Origin: Planctomycetota bacterium | Lineage (GTDB): Bacteria; Planctomycetota; Planctomycetia; Planctomycetales; Planctomycetaceae | Reading direction: 5' to 3' | Assembly (NCBI GenBank): GCA_030836185.1 | Contig: JAURQH010000031.1 | Span: 1-64,000 of the forward strand | DNA length: 64,000 nt | Shown here: positions 34,529 to 44,287 of the stretch, piece after piece | How positions within the stretch are numbered: the stretch's first letter is position 1 | How the letters are laid out: every line of letters begins with the position of its first letter | Program-made: the position numbers and the translations under genes | The notes under the pieces: generated by a model | What the model was told of the DNA's origin: nothing | Databases searched by the model: none | Seen by the model: the letters and a program-made list of their open reading frames with translations, nothing else

Positions 34529-36637
34529 ATGACGCGGCTGCTCGTAAAAACTAGCTTGATGATACTTCTTGGCTCAACTTTGCTGGCTCCTCAGCAAAGT
34601 TCGGCACAATCATCTGATGTCATTGGAAATCGCCGTGCCAGCAAAATGTCGGTCATGAATGTGCCTACCGCTGCGCCTGCGGAGAAACTTTCAAAAAACA
34701 GAAGTGTCAAGAATGCTGCTGTCGAGCAGAATCCGATCTACATCACGGTGATTGGGCAAGTTGCTCAACCTGGCGTGTATGAATTTCCAAACCATCATCC
34801 CAATCTTGAGCAATTGATCAGCCAACATGCGGGTGGACTCACTCCCTACAGTCGCAAAGAATTTTTCGTCTTTCGCGAAGGGCATTCGATGATGCAACTC
34901 TTTCATGAGCGTCATTCGCTGTTCCAGTTCGAGGATGGTGATATTTTGCTGGCAGAGACACCCGCGAAATATTACGAAGCTATGGGGCAGGGCGTTTCGG
35001 GGCCTTCCCTTTACGATCTCCATCCACAAACACAGATTGTTCTGGTCAATGTGATTGATCGTCCGGTATTGTTTTCTGTGAATCCGAAAGATGCACGTTT
35101 AGTGAGATTGTTGGAAGTCTTGCAACAAGACGCTTCTGCGATGGTTGGTATCAATCCACCGATTGAGCCACCCCACGCAAAATATATCCCCGCCAATGCG
35201 GGGATCACGCCGAATACCATTATTTCTGGTTCGATCTTGAAGTTTGATCCACGGGCCATCAAAAGGCACACGCTTCCCGATCTTCCCCAAGCCATTCGTA
35301 TTGTGATCTCCGACAAAGTTAAGGTGGCCTCGAATGAACTGACCGTCCCGTCGATTGAGCATCCTTCACCCATTGAGAAATCATTCTCAACGCAGGGGGC
35401 AAAGCGGGATACTTGGTCGTTACCAAGTGTTTCGACCGAAGATCCGGTTGAAGTTCCCGGTGATAATAAGAAATCGGAAGACAAAAAATCTTTCAAATCA
35501 AAGGGCGCACCATTCCATGATGCGTTCCATGTTTTTGACGAAAACGGTTCGATGGGGCCATCAGACAATGAACCAGTGAGGGCTGCCAAAAAACAAGATA
35601 AAAATCAGGCGGGAAATGTATTGTCTTCTCAGCAAACAGCGTATTTTGTGAGCTTTCTCATCATTATTTCGCTCTTCGGCACCGCTTGGTTCATTCGTCA
35701 AAGACAATCACAGAAAGGAGCCAAACGGTTCTTTTCGGCAGAATCACGATACCAATCGTACGCGACACAAACTTTGTCCATGCCTCTCTCTATGGACTCA
35801 CAAGACATTCCTGACGCATCGGATACGGTTGCCGAAGAAGTCGCCGAAGAAACTGTGGAGTCTGTCGAAGGAGCCTCTGCAGACGCTGAGGTGCAACAGT
35901 TGTCGTCACCTGCTGAAGCTGATGTTCCCACACAATCTAGTGAAGAAGAGGTCGAAGAGAAGAAGGTTACAAGAGATGAACTGGTTGATTCAGACGTGAT
36001 TGAGCCTGTTGGGAATTCTGCTGTCGCAGAGGATGATCTCTCTGAACCTTTACCACAGATTACCTTGGAAGAACTTCTGGCCGAGACGGTTGAATTCGCA
36101 GATTCGCAATCCGTTGATGAGCCATCGGGCCAAACTAATACCGACGAACGGGTCGGTCGTCAACGTCCACTTTTCGTTCCCGAGTCGATTATGGACAACC
36201 CTTTGATGCGTGAATTGCTCAAAGAGCAAGCGAGTGATTATCTGCAAAAGACTTCACAAAATCATGATGCCGCTTCTTCAAGAGAGAAAGCCGAACTTCC
36301 TGTTTCGAAGGAGCCTTTCATCGAGCCGAAGCCTGCTTCCAAGAAGACGTTTCGTCTCGATCAAGCACACGGCAACGCTCCGCAGCCACTCTTTCCGATT
36401 GTCTGGCAGCATCAAGCTGATGTCAAAAATGAAGATGCGAAAATTAATCGGTATCAGTCATCAGATGTGAGTCCCGAAGGAAGTTCAACTGATCGGGTCG
36501 ATTCAGAAACATCTGCTGTGTCTGGCCCGCACATGAAAATGCAGGATCCGGCTCAGCCACGCGATGAAGAGGAAGCCGAATTGTTTGATCGCGTGTTTCG
36601 TGCAGTGATGCGAGAACGACAGAAGAATCAGTCATGA
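34529..36637 (+). CDS. SLBB-domain membrane protein with long acidic C-terminal region
   Basis: 702 aa. A signal peptide (TSLMILLGSTLLAPQQSSAQ) is followed at about residues 70-140 by an SLBB-type domain: YITVIGQVAQPGVYEFPNHH, LEQLISQHAGGLTPYSRKE and FEDGDILLAETP. A membrane segment (YFVSFLIIISLFGTAWFI) lies near residue 371, and the remaining 310 residues are acidic and low in complexity (VAEEVAEETVESVEGAS). SLBB domains bind polysaccharide in export proteins such as Wza. This protein has no outer-membrane or Poly_export domain, so a sensor or scaffold role at the envelope is inferred. Its 3' end overlaps the convergent FAD oxidase gene by six bases. Confidence 0.72.
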   Translation: MTRLLVKTSLMILLGSTLLAPQQSSAQSSDVIGNRRASKMSVMNVPTAAPAEKLSKNRSVKNAAVEQNPIYITVIGQVAQPGVYEFPNHHPNLEQLISQHAGGLTPYSRKEFFVFREGHSMMQLFHERHSLFQFEDGDILLAETPAKYYEAMGQGVSGPSLYDLHPQTQIVLVNVIDRPVLFSVNPKDARLVRLLEVLQQDASAMVGINPPIEPPHAKYIPANAGITPNTIISGSILKFDPRAIKRHTLPDLPQAIRIVISDKVKVASNELTVPSIEHPSPIEKSFSTQGAKRDTWSLPSVSTEDPVEVPGDNKKSEDKKSFKSKGAPFHDAFHVFDENGSMGPSDNEPVRAAKKQDKNQAGNVLSSQQTAYFVSFLIIISLFGTAWFIRQRQSQKGAKRFFSAESRYQSYATQTLSMPLSMDSQDIPDASDTVAEEVAEETVESVEGASADAEVQQLSSPAEADVPTQSSEEEVEEKKVTRDELVDSDVIEPVGNSAVAEDDLSEPLPQITLEELLAETVEFADSQSVDEPSGQTNTDERVGRQRPLFVPESIMDNPLMRELLKEQASDYLQKTSQNHDAASSREKAELPVSKEPFIEPKPASKKTFRLDQAHGNAPQPLFPIVWQHQADVKNEDAKINRYQSSDVSPEGSSTDRVDSETSAVSGPHMKMQDPAQPRDEEEAELFDRVFRAVMRERQKNQS

Positions 36638-38071
36638 TCTGCGGTCGAGTTCTTTGAATTGATTATCAGATTGGGAAAACACGACATTGTTGACAAACGT
36701 GTTGCGAAAAACGCCTTGCCCATCATGTTTCTGGCAAACATCGCGAAACTCATTCAGCCGAGGATAGCACTTGTCGGTCTGTTCCGAGTCGAATAGGAAC
36801 CATTTTCCCCAATGGATTCTTGCTCCTTGTGATTCAGCGAGATACTTTGCCAGGAATGTTACGAGTTGAAAGAATCGTTCTCGTGGTTCGACATAAGTAA
36901 TCAGACTGATGGAATACCACTCCTTGTGATCTCCCGAACTCATTGAGATCATCGTCTCGTCTGCCAGAATACGACGGAAACAAATTGGGTAATGGTGCGT
37001 ATAGGAATTCTTGATCTCAGTGAGGGATTGCTCCAAACCAATCTTGCGAAGCATGCTTCTTTCAGTATCTGAAAAATGGACTTCTTCTCCATCGGCGAAT
37101 TTCAGGACTTTCGTGATCCACTCGACAGCTTCGTGAAGATGTTCTCGGATCACGAACAGCTCCAGTTCGAGATGCCGAAACATTTCATGCTCCATCGTTA
37201 AAATTCGATCACTTCGGTCAGTGACGGCCCCCAATCGCGGTACAAATAGTGGTATCAATCGACGATAGAGGAATCGCACCATTTTCCGTGATTTCATCCA
37301 GCGTGCAGAGAACAGAATTCCCAAATGGATTCCTACATCAAAAAACAGGAACCAGTAAATTTGGTAAATGGGAGCAAACAGAGATCGTTTTGTGCGTTTG
37401 GAGACAGTTCGTTCCTGGCAAAAATAACTCCATCGATGAGGCAAGAGAAAGAACTGTTGTAAAGGAGAGTCTTTTTCGCGAGCCAGTGCTGCTGAAAGTG
37501 TTGTGCACGAAGTCCATTTTTCTGTCACCATGTACTGTGGGATGCACGGTAAAACGACTTCCACAATAATTCCCAGACAGCCGAGCGAACATCGAGCGGC
37601 TTCGAGGTCGGGGCCTTGCGTTATTCGAGATAAACTGGCCGTATCGCTTTGGTTTTGATAACTAATCAGTGAGACTTCTTTCACGTAGTGTGAAAGGCTG
37701 TTTTTCCCCGAGCCATGAGTTCCTGTTGAGATGGCTCCCGCAATTGTCTGTTCGGTGATGAGCCCGAGAGAAGGCAATGTCAGTCCAGCTTTGTTCAAAA
37801 TGTCGATCAGCCGTTTGATTTGACAACCTGCACCGACTCGTACAAGCGATTCACCCGCCTCTTCAAAAATATTAACCTCGTTCATTTGCTCCAAATCAAT
37901 CAACGTCGATTTTGTTTCAATGAGCGGGCTCCATGAGTGGCTCGATGCAATCACTCGAACTTGACGAGGACGTTGCTCATTGAGGTACTCAATAATTTGT
38001 TCAGAGGTTTTGGGAGAGAGAATGTTTGCTGGTTCAAAGCGGATGTTTCGACCAAAATTCTCGACCACCAT
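36632..38071 (-). CDS. FAD-binding aldonolactone oxidase-like protein
   Basis: 479 aa. The N-terminal FAD_binding_4 (PCMH) domain shows VIASSHSWSPLIETKSTLID, VRVGAGCQIKRLIDILNKAG and TIAGAISTGTHGSGKNS. The C-terminal ALO domain ends with RIHWGKWFLFDSEQTDKCYP and VNNVVF-type sequence. The family includes L-gulono-1,4-lactone and D-arabinono-1,4-lactone oxidases and alditol oxidases, which pass electrons to oxygen or other acceptors. A hydrophobic stretch near the middle (YWFLFFDVGIHLGILFSA) suggests membrane contact. No signal peptide is seen. Substrate unknown. Confidence 0.87.
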   Translation of the reverse strand: MVVENFGRNIRFEPANILSPKTSEQIIEYLNEQRPRQVRVIASSHSWSPLIETKSTLIDLEQMNEVNIFEEAGESLVRVGAGCQIKRLIDILNKAGLTLPSLGLITEQTIAGAISTGTHGSGKNSLSHYVKEVSLISYQNQSDTASLSRITQGPDLEAARCSLGCLGIIVEVVLPCIPQYMVTEKWTSCTTLSAALAREKDSPLQQFFLLPHRWSYFCQERTVSKRTKRSLFAPIYQIYWFLFFDVGIHLGILFSARWMKSRKMVRFLYRRLIPLFVPRLGAVTDRSDRILTMEHEMFRHLELELFVIREHLHEAVEWITKVLKFADGEEVHFSDTERSMLRKIGLEQSLTEIKNSYTHHYPICFRRILADETMISMSSGDHKEWYSISLITYVEPRERFFQLVTFLAKYLAESQGARIHWGKWFLFDSEQTDKCYPRLNEFRDVCQKHDGQGVFRNTFVNNVVFSQSDNQFKELDRRS

Positions 38072-38180
38072 TGTGATTCTCCGTTCATGCCAGGATCAAA
38101 AACCTCAAGGGCTCCCTCTCACGGACGAAGATTCTGCTCAATGATCACGCAATTTCTTCAAATCACAGAAAAAAATCAGC

Positions 38181-39479
38181 TTACTCAAAGCGACACCAAA
38201 TGGCGTCGAGGTAGCGTGTTTCCGGGGCGTGACTTCCCACCGGATGGTCGGCAGCAGCGCCGCTGCGATGAAAGACTCGCATCTCTCGTGGAGCGCGTTG
38301 CAGGGCTTTTTCATCGGAACTTTTGGGAAGCGGTTTTCCCGCCTGCATGGAAGAAGCGCAGACGAGTTTGAGAAAATCGTCCGTGCCCAACAATCCCGAG
38401 CATGTGCATGTCAGCATGAACCCGCCGGGAGCAACTAATTGCATGGCGAGCCGGTTCATGTCGAAATGTGTTTTTCGACCATCGTCCAATTCATTGCGAT
38501 TGTGAATGAGCTTTGGGGGGTCGAGGACTACGACATCGAATTTTTTACCCGCTGCGACCATGTCTCGCATCCAGGGGAAAATGTCGGCGTGAGTGAATTT
38601 GATATTCGCCTTATTCATGTTGGCATTTTTGCGTGCCAAGCGAATGGCCGATTCATCGAGGTCAACGGCTGTGACCGATTTTGCTCCTGCTGTGGCGGCG
38701 TGAACGGAGAAGCCACCCGAGTAGCAACACAAATCGAGAACATGTTTACCTTTTGAGAGCTCTGCCAGCCTCACCCGATTTTCACGTTGATCGCAAAAGA
38801 AACCGGTTTTGTGTCCTTCTTCAAATTCGATGCGAAAAGAGACACCATGCTCGCGGATGTTGACAGCCTCAGGGCAGCCTGAACTGCGATGGGGGAGAAT
38901 GCTGAAGCCTTCCTGTTTCATCGTTTCGGGCGCACAACGGATCACATGATGGGAGGTGTTGATGCGCTCGTGCAAATGTTGAAGGATCGGTTCGCACCGC
39001 TGCAACATGCCGGCAATAAAGACTTCCGCAGAGAGCACGTCTCCATAGCGGTCAATCATTAACCCCGGCAGACCATCGGCTTCGGCATGGATAAGACGAT
39101 AGGCATCGGTGTTGCCGCTCAATTGTAAGAAACGATTGCGATAGTCGACTGCTTTTCCGAGCGTGCTGGCCCAAAAGTCGGCTGGAAACTCGGGAGTGTA
39201 GGCCAGAGTTCTGATGCGTCGCTCTGACTTAGGATTATAGAGCCCCCAACCAGACAGCCGCTTGTCTTCCAACGATAATCGGATCAGATCGCCCATACCG
39301 GGATCGCCGTTGAGTTTGCGAATCTGTTTGCGATAGATAAAAGGGAGAAGATATTTGCCGCGCACTTCGGCAGTCGCCTCGACAAATTCTGTCGAAGTTT
39401 CCAGAGAGCGTGAAGGGATTCCCGAGCTGATTCTGGGGCGACGTTGAGAGGAGCGTTTGGGTTTCATGAGAGGCATCAT
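38181..39479 (-). CDS. Class I SAM-dependent rRNA methyltransferase (RlmI-like)
   Basis: 432 aa. After a basic, probably disordered N terminus comes a PUA-like RNA-binding domain (GDLIRLSLEDKRLSGWGLYN), then the RlmI/RlmK middle domain (IHAEADGLPGLMIDRYGDV) and a Rossmann methyltransferase domain with KTGFFCDQRENR, VLDLCCYSGGFSVHAA, VTAVDLDESAIRLA and FDVVVLDPPKL. RlmI methylates C5 of a cytosine in 23S rRNA. Which nucleotide is modified here is inferred. Internal Met residues near the N terminus leave the exact start uncertain. Confidence 0.9.
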   Translation of the reverse strand: MMPLMKPKRSSQRRPRISSGIPSRSLETSTEFVEATAEVRGKYLLPFIYRKQIRKLNGDPGMGDLIRLSLEDKRLSGWGLYNPKSERRIRTLAYTPEFPADFWASTLGKAVDYRNRFLQLSGNTDAYRLIHAEADGLPGLMIDRYGDVLSAEVFIAGMLQRCEPILQHLHERINTSHHVIRCAPETMKQEGFSILPHRSSGCPEAVNIREHGVSFRIEFEEGHKTGFFCDQRENRVRLAELSKGKHVLDLCCYSGGFSVHAATAGAKSVTAVDLDESAIRLARKNANMNKANIKFTHADIFPWMRDMVAAGKKFDVVVLDPPKLIHNRNELDDGRKTHFDMNRLAMQLVAPGGFMLTCTCSGLLGTDDFLKLVCASSMQAGKPLPKSSDEKALQRAPREMRVFHRSGAAADHPVGSHAPETRYLDAIWCRFE

Positions 39480-39759
39480 AGAGCGGCCCTCTGCGATTGG
39501 AAATGGTGGGGGACTGTGGATTCCGGGGCTCGGGCGACTTTTCGACTGGGAAACATCGGCAAATCCTGAAAAATCGCGAATTCTTCAGGCGACTTGAAGC
39601 GATTCGAACGTATAAAAAAAGACAACACAGCTTTGCTGTTGTGTGATGAGATTTATTCTCCTCAGACAGTCTAAACGCCTTCCGACATTCCCACTGCAGG
39701 CGGATGTCGTTAAGGTGAAAGAATCTTCGACAATTGACTCTGTTTCAACGAGATTACGC

Positions 39760-41850
39760 ATGAAATATTTGACACCGACCTTGGTTTTTCTGACGGCATG
39801 TTGGTTCATCGTCTCGGCATCAGGATGCTCCGATTCCAAGCCTCAGAATTCGCCAAGTGGCGACGATATCAGTCTTCCTGGTGAAGCTGAGGAAGAACAC
39901 GACCATGATCACGGCGATGAGGAGAAGGAAAAGGATGGGCTCGGTTACGAACTGAATCGTGAGTCTGAGAACGTGATTGGTCCGTGGTTGTTTTATGTGG
40001 TTGAGGAAGAAAATGAAGCTCCTTGGGGAGTTCTTGCCGTCACCGCTCGCGATCCTCAAAATCCTTCCGAAGAAGATCTCAAAGCTCAGATTGTTCAACC
40101 CACTAAAGCGGGTGGGAAGATCGAAAATGGTCGTTCGCGTGCCGCGCTGACAAATCTGCAATTGGAGTTTACCAAAGATGGTGCGTTCCTGATTTTTGCC
40201 GGAGAACTGAAAGAGGGTGTGGTATTTGGGAACATTCTCACGGGAGACGGGCGGTGCATTCCGGCCCGAATGATTCGTCCGAAGCAGCAGTTGACCGAAG
40301 AACCACAGCCGAATCTGGTGGAGGGAGTCTATGCCCTGACCGAGATAATAAAGTCGGGAGCGAAGTGGGATGAGCTGGTCAAGTTCATTGAAGAGCATCC
40401 TGAATCACCGTTGGCCGTCAATGCTTTGTATTCAATGGGAAGTCAGCTTGGTCCTCGTGAAGTGACCCGTGAGAAAGTGGAACAACTTTTCGAACTGAGC
40501 AGTCAAACTTTGACGCTTTGGGGAAATCGGCTTAAGCAGTATGCGAGGTTGAATACATTGGTGGCCGTCGTGAATATTTATCGGTATCCCGATCTGTTTG
40601 AAGAAATTCGACAATCCTTAGTGGGGGAATTTCCCGAGCCGATGTGGGAGCAACAAACTCAATTCGTCCTCAAAACATTGGAAGCGGAATTGAAGAATGT
40701 CGAGAAGGTGGAGCAACTCCGAAGTTCGACCGAAGACTCACGTGAAGAAATACTGGCCGCGTTAAATCAAGCCAAGCAGGATGATCGCTTTAACTTCAAC
40801 TTCTTGCGTGCAACGGCAGAAGCTCTTGAAGAGTTGGACGAAAAAAAACAGGCTCTCGAGTGGTATCTCGATTTTATGGCCATCCCCGGATTCGAATCGT
40901 TCTATCTGAATCAGTTTCAAATGTTTGCCAGAGAAATGTCTCCGACCTCTGAGAAGTTAGAATCAGTGTGGGTTCAACTGCATGAAAATAAAGACGGCCT
41001 TTCTGATGCCTTGGAAGCAAGTTATCAGAAACTGCTCGATTATTATGAAACTCCCGAACTGAAAATTCCTGAAGAAAATGGGAAGAGTGTCCTGGTAGAA
41101 TTGTTCACGGGGACTGCCTGTCCGCCATGTGTTGCTGCTGACTTGGCATTTTCGAAGTTGCATCAGGAACTGCCCTCAGACCGAGTGGTCTTTTTACAGT
41201 ATCATGTCCACTCACCGGCTCCCGATCCATTAACGGGAGAGGGGACGTCTGGTCGCTATCATTATTATGGAGCAAAGGGGACTCCCACGACTCTCGTGAA
41301 TGGTCGTATGCTCGAGGGTGTCGCGGGGCCGGCCTCTTTAGTGACATCGAGTCTTCTCCGTTTGAACGACGAAATTGCCGAACAACTTACCATTGATTCA
41401 CCGCTTGAGATCAGTGCCGAAGTGAAGCCTGGAAAATCCGATCTGGCGACGTTCAAAGCCTCAGTCAAAGCGGATGAACTCTCGGAGCGTTGGAGATTGA
41501 ATGTGGTCCTGGCCGAAGAAAAAGTGAAGTTCACAGGGCAAAATCAGGTTCCGATTCATACAATGGTGGTTCGCCAGGTCATTACGCCTTCACAGGGCGA
41601 ATCTCCCCAAGGTGACGCTCTGTCTGTCGAAGGGACGATTGATTTGAAAGCGTTGACGACCACGCTGAATGAGGGCATTGCGAAGGTCGAAAAACAGTAT
41701 GGAGCAAAACTCCCAGAAGCGCCGCTCGATTTCAAAAATCTACACCTGATTGTATTTGTCCAAGATCATCGTAACCAGCGAGTTCGTCAGGTGATTTCGA
41801 TCCCGGTTACCGAACTTTCTTCCTCCAAGGGGTCGTCAGCCGCTCCCTGA
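39760..41850 (+). CDS. Large lipoprotein with thioredoxin-like CPPC segment
   Basis: 696 aa from ATG 39760; the open frame begins further left at 39643 but without a signal. MKYLTPTLVFLTACWFIVSA then SGC is a lipoprotein signal with the lipidated Cys. A His/Asp/Glu-rich stretch (EEEHDHDHGDEEKEKDG) follows, then a long helical region. At about residue 448 a thioredoxin-fold-like segment starts: VLVELFTGTACPPCVAADLA with a CPPC redox pair, later YGAKGTPTTLVNGRM with the cis-Pro-like TPT. It may handle thiol-disulfide exchange at the membrane. The CPPC motif differs from the CGPC of thioredoxin. Its last 64 bases overlap the convergent transporter gene. Confidence 0.8.
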   Translation: MKYLTPTLVFLTACWFIVSASGCSDSKPQNSPSGDDISLPGEAEEEHDHDHGDEEKEKDGLGYELNRESENVIGPWLFYVVEEENEAPWGVLAVTARDPQNPSEEDLKAQIVQPTKAGGKIENGRSRAALTNLQLEFTKDGAFLIFAGELKEGVVFGNILTGDGRCIPARMIRPKQQLTEEPQPNLVEGVYALTEIIKSGAKWDELVKFIEEHPESPLAVNALYSMGSQLGPREVTREKVEQLFELSSQTLTLWGNRLKQYARLNTLVAVVNIYRYPDLFEEIRQSLVGEFPEPMWEQQTQFVLKTLEAELKNVEKVEQLRSSTEDSREEILAALNQAKQDDRFNFNFLRATAEALEELDEKKQALEWYLDFMAIPGFESFYLNQFQMFAREMSPTSEKLESVWVQLHENKDGLSDALEASYQKLLDYYETPELKIPEENGKSVLVELFTGTACPPCVAADLAFSKLHQELPSDRVVFLQYHVHSPAPDPLTGEGTSGRYHYYGAKGTPTTLVNGRMLEGVAGPASLVTSSLLRLNDEIAEQLTIDSPLEISAEVKPGKSDLATFKASVKADELSERWRLNVVLAEEKVKFTGQNQVPIHTMVVRQVITPSQGESPQGDALSVEGTIDLKALTTTLNEGIAKVEKQYGAKLPEAPLDFKNLHLIVFVQDHRNQRVRQVISIPVTELSSSKGSSAAP

Positions 41851-42779
41851 TTCTTATCATCGTTGTGGGGCGAGTGATTGACGAAGTAGATGCCCAAGGC
41901 AATGCCGAGGGCTGCGAGCAACATCCAGGGCGACATGCGGTCATTTCGCATCCAGACACCGGCGGCGACTCCCGAAAGCGGCGTGATGAACGCGAAGACC
42001 GAGATTTGTGATGCGGAATAGGTTTGCATCAATCTTGCTTGAATCACAAAGCAGAAGCCTGCGACGAAGATCCCTTGATACAACACACCCACCCAACTCG
42101 GCCATGTTGTTTCCGTCCACTGAATCTCCTCAAACGCGAAGCTCCAGAGAAAAAACAGGACCGTCCCAATGACAGATTGCCAGAAAATCAGCGTGCCCGG
42201 TTTGACGATTCGGAGTGCGGATTTCGTCGCCAGAATTTTGACACCCAGAAAGAACGCGCTCAAACAGAGGATCAGATCACCGGTTAACGTGGGGATGTCG
42301 CGCACGACCTGCGTGCTATGTGATCGATCCGTGGCGGTAATCAACAACACAACACTGGCTCCCGCCAATGTTACGCCGATGCTTTTCCGAATGGTCAGCC
42401 GGTCGGCTCGGGTGATAAAATGTTCGATCCCGATCACCCAAAATACGAACGTGTTGATGTAAAGGCTGCCGTGAGATGCTGTGGAGAGTTCGACACCCGC
42501 GTTAAAAAGTGAAATTTGAACAAACAGCAGAACGCCGATCACCAGACACGGCCAGATCTCGACTCTTTTGAGGCGAAGATCGCTGCCTTCCCAGCGACAC
42601 CAACCGACCATCACGATGGCGCCAATCAAAAAACGCAGCCCCGCCACAAACACCGGGGGCATCTCATCGACCGAATAGCGCACGGCGACCGAATTGAATC
42701 CCCATAGCGTGGCAATTAACGATGCCAACATGACCGCGGTGAGCGTCAGGTTGTGCGATTCGTCGTTTTTGTCTGTCAT
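41787..42779 (-). CDS. EamA/DMT superfamily transporter
   Basis: 330 aa with about ten membrane segments arranged as two EamA repeats: LTAVMLASLIATLWGFNSVAV opens the first and DLILCLSAFFLGVKILATK the second, with FITPLSGVAAGVWM near the end. Family members are small-molecule exporters or permeases; the substrate is unknown. The C-terminal tail overlaps the lipoprotein gene by 64 bases tail to tail. The gene is divergent from the gntR operon. Confidence 0.9.
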   Translation of the reverse strand: MTDKNDESHNLTLTAVMLASLIATLWGFNSVAVRYSVDEMPPVFVAGLRFLIGAIVMVGWCRWEGSDLRLKRVEIWPCLVIGVLLFVQISLFNAGVELSTASHGSLYINTFVFWVIGIEHFITRADRLTIRKSIGVTLAGASVVLLITATDRSHSTQVVRDIPTLTGDLILCLSAFFLGVKILATKSALRIVKPGTLIFWQSVIGTVLFFLWSFAFEEIQWTETTWPSWVGVLYQGIFVAGFCFVIQARLMQTYSASQISVFAFITPLSGVAAGVWMRNDRMSPWMLLAALGIALGIYFVNHSPHNDDKNQGAADDPLEEESSVTGIEIT

Positions 42780-42886
42780 GATCCCGAAATTTTCTGAAAA
42801 AACGAAGGCTCAAAGAATCATAGCGGTTACGGCGTGAGTTTCCTTCTTTCAGAAGGTTCACATTGTCTTCTCGGGTAAAAAACTTC

Positions 42887-42915
42887 TTGACCATCTCAGT
42901 GTTCGACGATACTGC
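42887..42915 (+). promoter_or_regulatory. Promoter of the gntR-ABC operon
   Basis: TTGACC, a 17-base spacer and TACTGC, 41 bases before ATG 42957. The -10 box is weak and overlaps the inverted repeat listed next. Confidence 0.45.
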
Positions 42916-42932
42916 ACTAGCACGATAGTACA
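42913..42932. promoter_or_regulatory. Inverted repeat, likely GntR operator
   Basis: TGCACTA, six bases, TAGTACA: six of seven positions are symmetric. It covers the -10 and start region of the operon, where binding by the product of the first gene would block transcription. YtrA-type regulators commonly repress their own ABC operon this way. Confidence 0.5.
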
Positions 42933-42956
42933 CATGCTCGAAAATTAAGTTCACAC

Positions 42957-43355
42957 ATGCATTTCCTCATTGACGCACACAATGGCATTGCGATCTATGA
43001 TCAGATCGCCCGGCAAATGAAGTTTGCCGTGGCTCGCGGTGTGCTCAGATCGGGAGAACTTGTTCCCTCTGTCCGAGAACTCTCTAAGCAATTAGCCGTC
43101 AATCCGAACACGGTTGCCCGCGCTTATCGCGATTTACAAAACGACGGCGTTCTCAATACGGTTCGCGGCACCGGTCTCGAAATTACTGCCGACGCGAAGT
43201 CGCTCTGCCAATCTGATCGCGAATCGCTGATACGCGAACGACTCGCATCGGTGCTGCACGAAGCGCGTCAAAGTGGTCTCTCTGCGACTGCCATCAAACA
43301 ATACGTCAACGATTTGCTCCAACAACTCTCCCAATCTGAAGGGGATTCCCCATGA
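42957..43355 (+). CDS. GntR family transcriptional regulator, YtrA subfamily
   Basis: 132 aa. The N-terminal winged helix reads IYDQIARQMKFAVARGVLRSG, LVPSVRELSKQLAVNPNTVA and AYRDLQNDGVLNTVRGTG. The C-terminal tail is a short helix without a ligand-binding domain, as in YtrA-type GntR proteins that control ABC exporter operons. The gene is the first of three; its stop overlaps the ATPase start by four bases (ATGA). Confidence 0.9.
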   Translation: MHFLIDAHNGIAIYDQIARQMKFAVARGVLRSGELVPSVRELSKQLAVNPNTVARAYRDLQNDGVLNTVRGTGLEITADAKSLCQSDRESLIRERLASVLHEARQSGLSATAIKQYVNDLLQQLSQSEGDSP

Positions 43356-44287
43356 AACCTGTCTTTTCAATTCGCAACGTCACCAAGAAATTCGGCAAAC
43401 AGATTGCAGTCGATGATCTCTCCCTCGAAGCAACGCCGGGGCAGGTTATTGCCTTGCTGGGAGACAACGGGGCGGGTAAATCGACCTCCATTAAAATTCT
43501 CCTCGGCTTACTTCGTGCCGATTCGGGAGACGCCGAAGTGCTCGGCATGGACTCACGTCGTCAGAGTCAGGAAATTCGTCGTCGCATCGGATATGTCCCC
43601 GACAAACCGGCCCTCTACGACTGGATGACGGTGACCGAAATCGGTTGGTTTGCCTCCGGTTTCTATCCGTATGGGTACATGGAAAACTATGCCGAGATGG
43701 TCAGAGAGTTCAAACTTCCCGAGACGCAAAAGATCAAGAATCTCTCTCGCGGGATGCAGGCCAAGGTCTCACTTGCTTTGGCAATGGCCCACAAGCCGGA
43801 GCTTTTGATTCTTGACGAACCGACCTCGGGGCTCGATGCCGTGGTGAGGCGGGAGTTTCTGGAAAGCATGGTCGATGTGGCCGCCGAGGGACGGACCGTC
43901 CTGCTGGCCAGTCATCAGATTCATGAAGTCGAACGGGTGGCCGATACGGTCGCCATCATGCGACAATCGGAGCTGCTCACGTTTGATCGGCTGGAAGTGC
44001 TCAAGAATGAAGTGCGAGAACTGGTCATCACTCATAGTTCTGAAGAAACATTCGAGTTTCCGTTTCCCGAAAAACGGATTGCCACTCGTCACGATGGCCG
44101 ACAGAGCGTACATCTCGTGCGCGATTTAACTCCCTCCCAGATGGCAACACTCGAAAATCACGAACAGACAGTCCACCTCGAACAGAGGACACCTTCACTG
44201 GAAGAAATCTTTGTCGGCTATATGTCGGGAGAAATTCGTAAAGAGAATGAGAAAGCTCCTGCAACCGAACCGGAGATCTCGGCATGA
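43352..44287 (+). CDS. ABC transporter ATP-binding protein
   Basis: 311 aa. Walker A LLGDNGAGKSTSIKILLG, Q-loop IGYVPDKPALYDWM, signature LSRGMQAKVSLALAMA, Walker B LLILDEPTSGLD and switch LLASHQIHEVE. This is the DRA/YtrB-type exporter ATPase that pairs with GntR regulators. It is embedded between the gntR and permease genes with four-base overlaps on both sides, which supports strict co-translation. Confidence 0.93.
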   Translation: MKPVFSIRNVTKKFGKQIAVDDLSLEATPGQVIALLGDNGAGKSTSIKILLGLLRADSGDAEVLGMDSRRQSQEIRRRIGYVPDKPALYDWMTVTEIGWFASGFYPYGYMENYAEMVREFKLPETQKIKNLSRGMQAKVSLALAMAHKPELLILDEPTSGLDAVVRREFLESMVDVAAEGRTVLLASHQIHEVERVADTVAIMRQSELLTFDRLEVLKNEVRELVITHSSEETFEFPFPEKRIATRHDGRQSVHLVRDLTPSQMATLENHEQTVHLEQRTPSLEEIFVGYMSGEIRKENEKAPATEPEISA

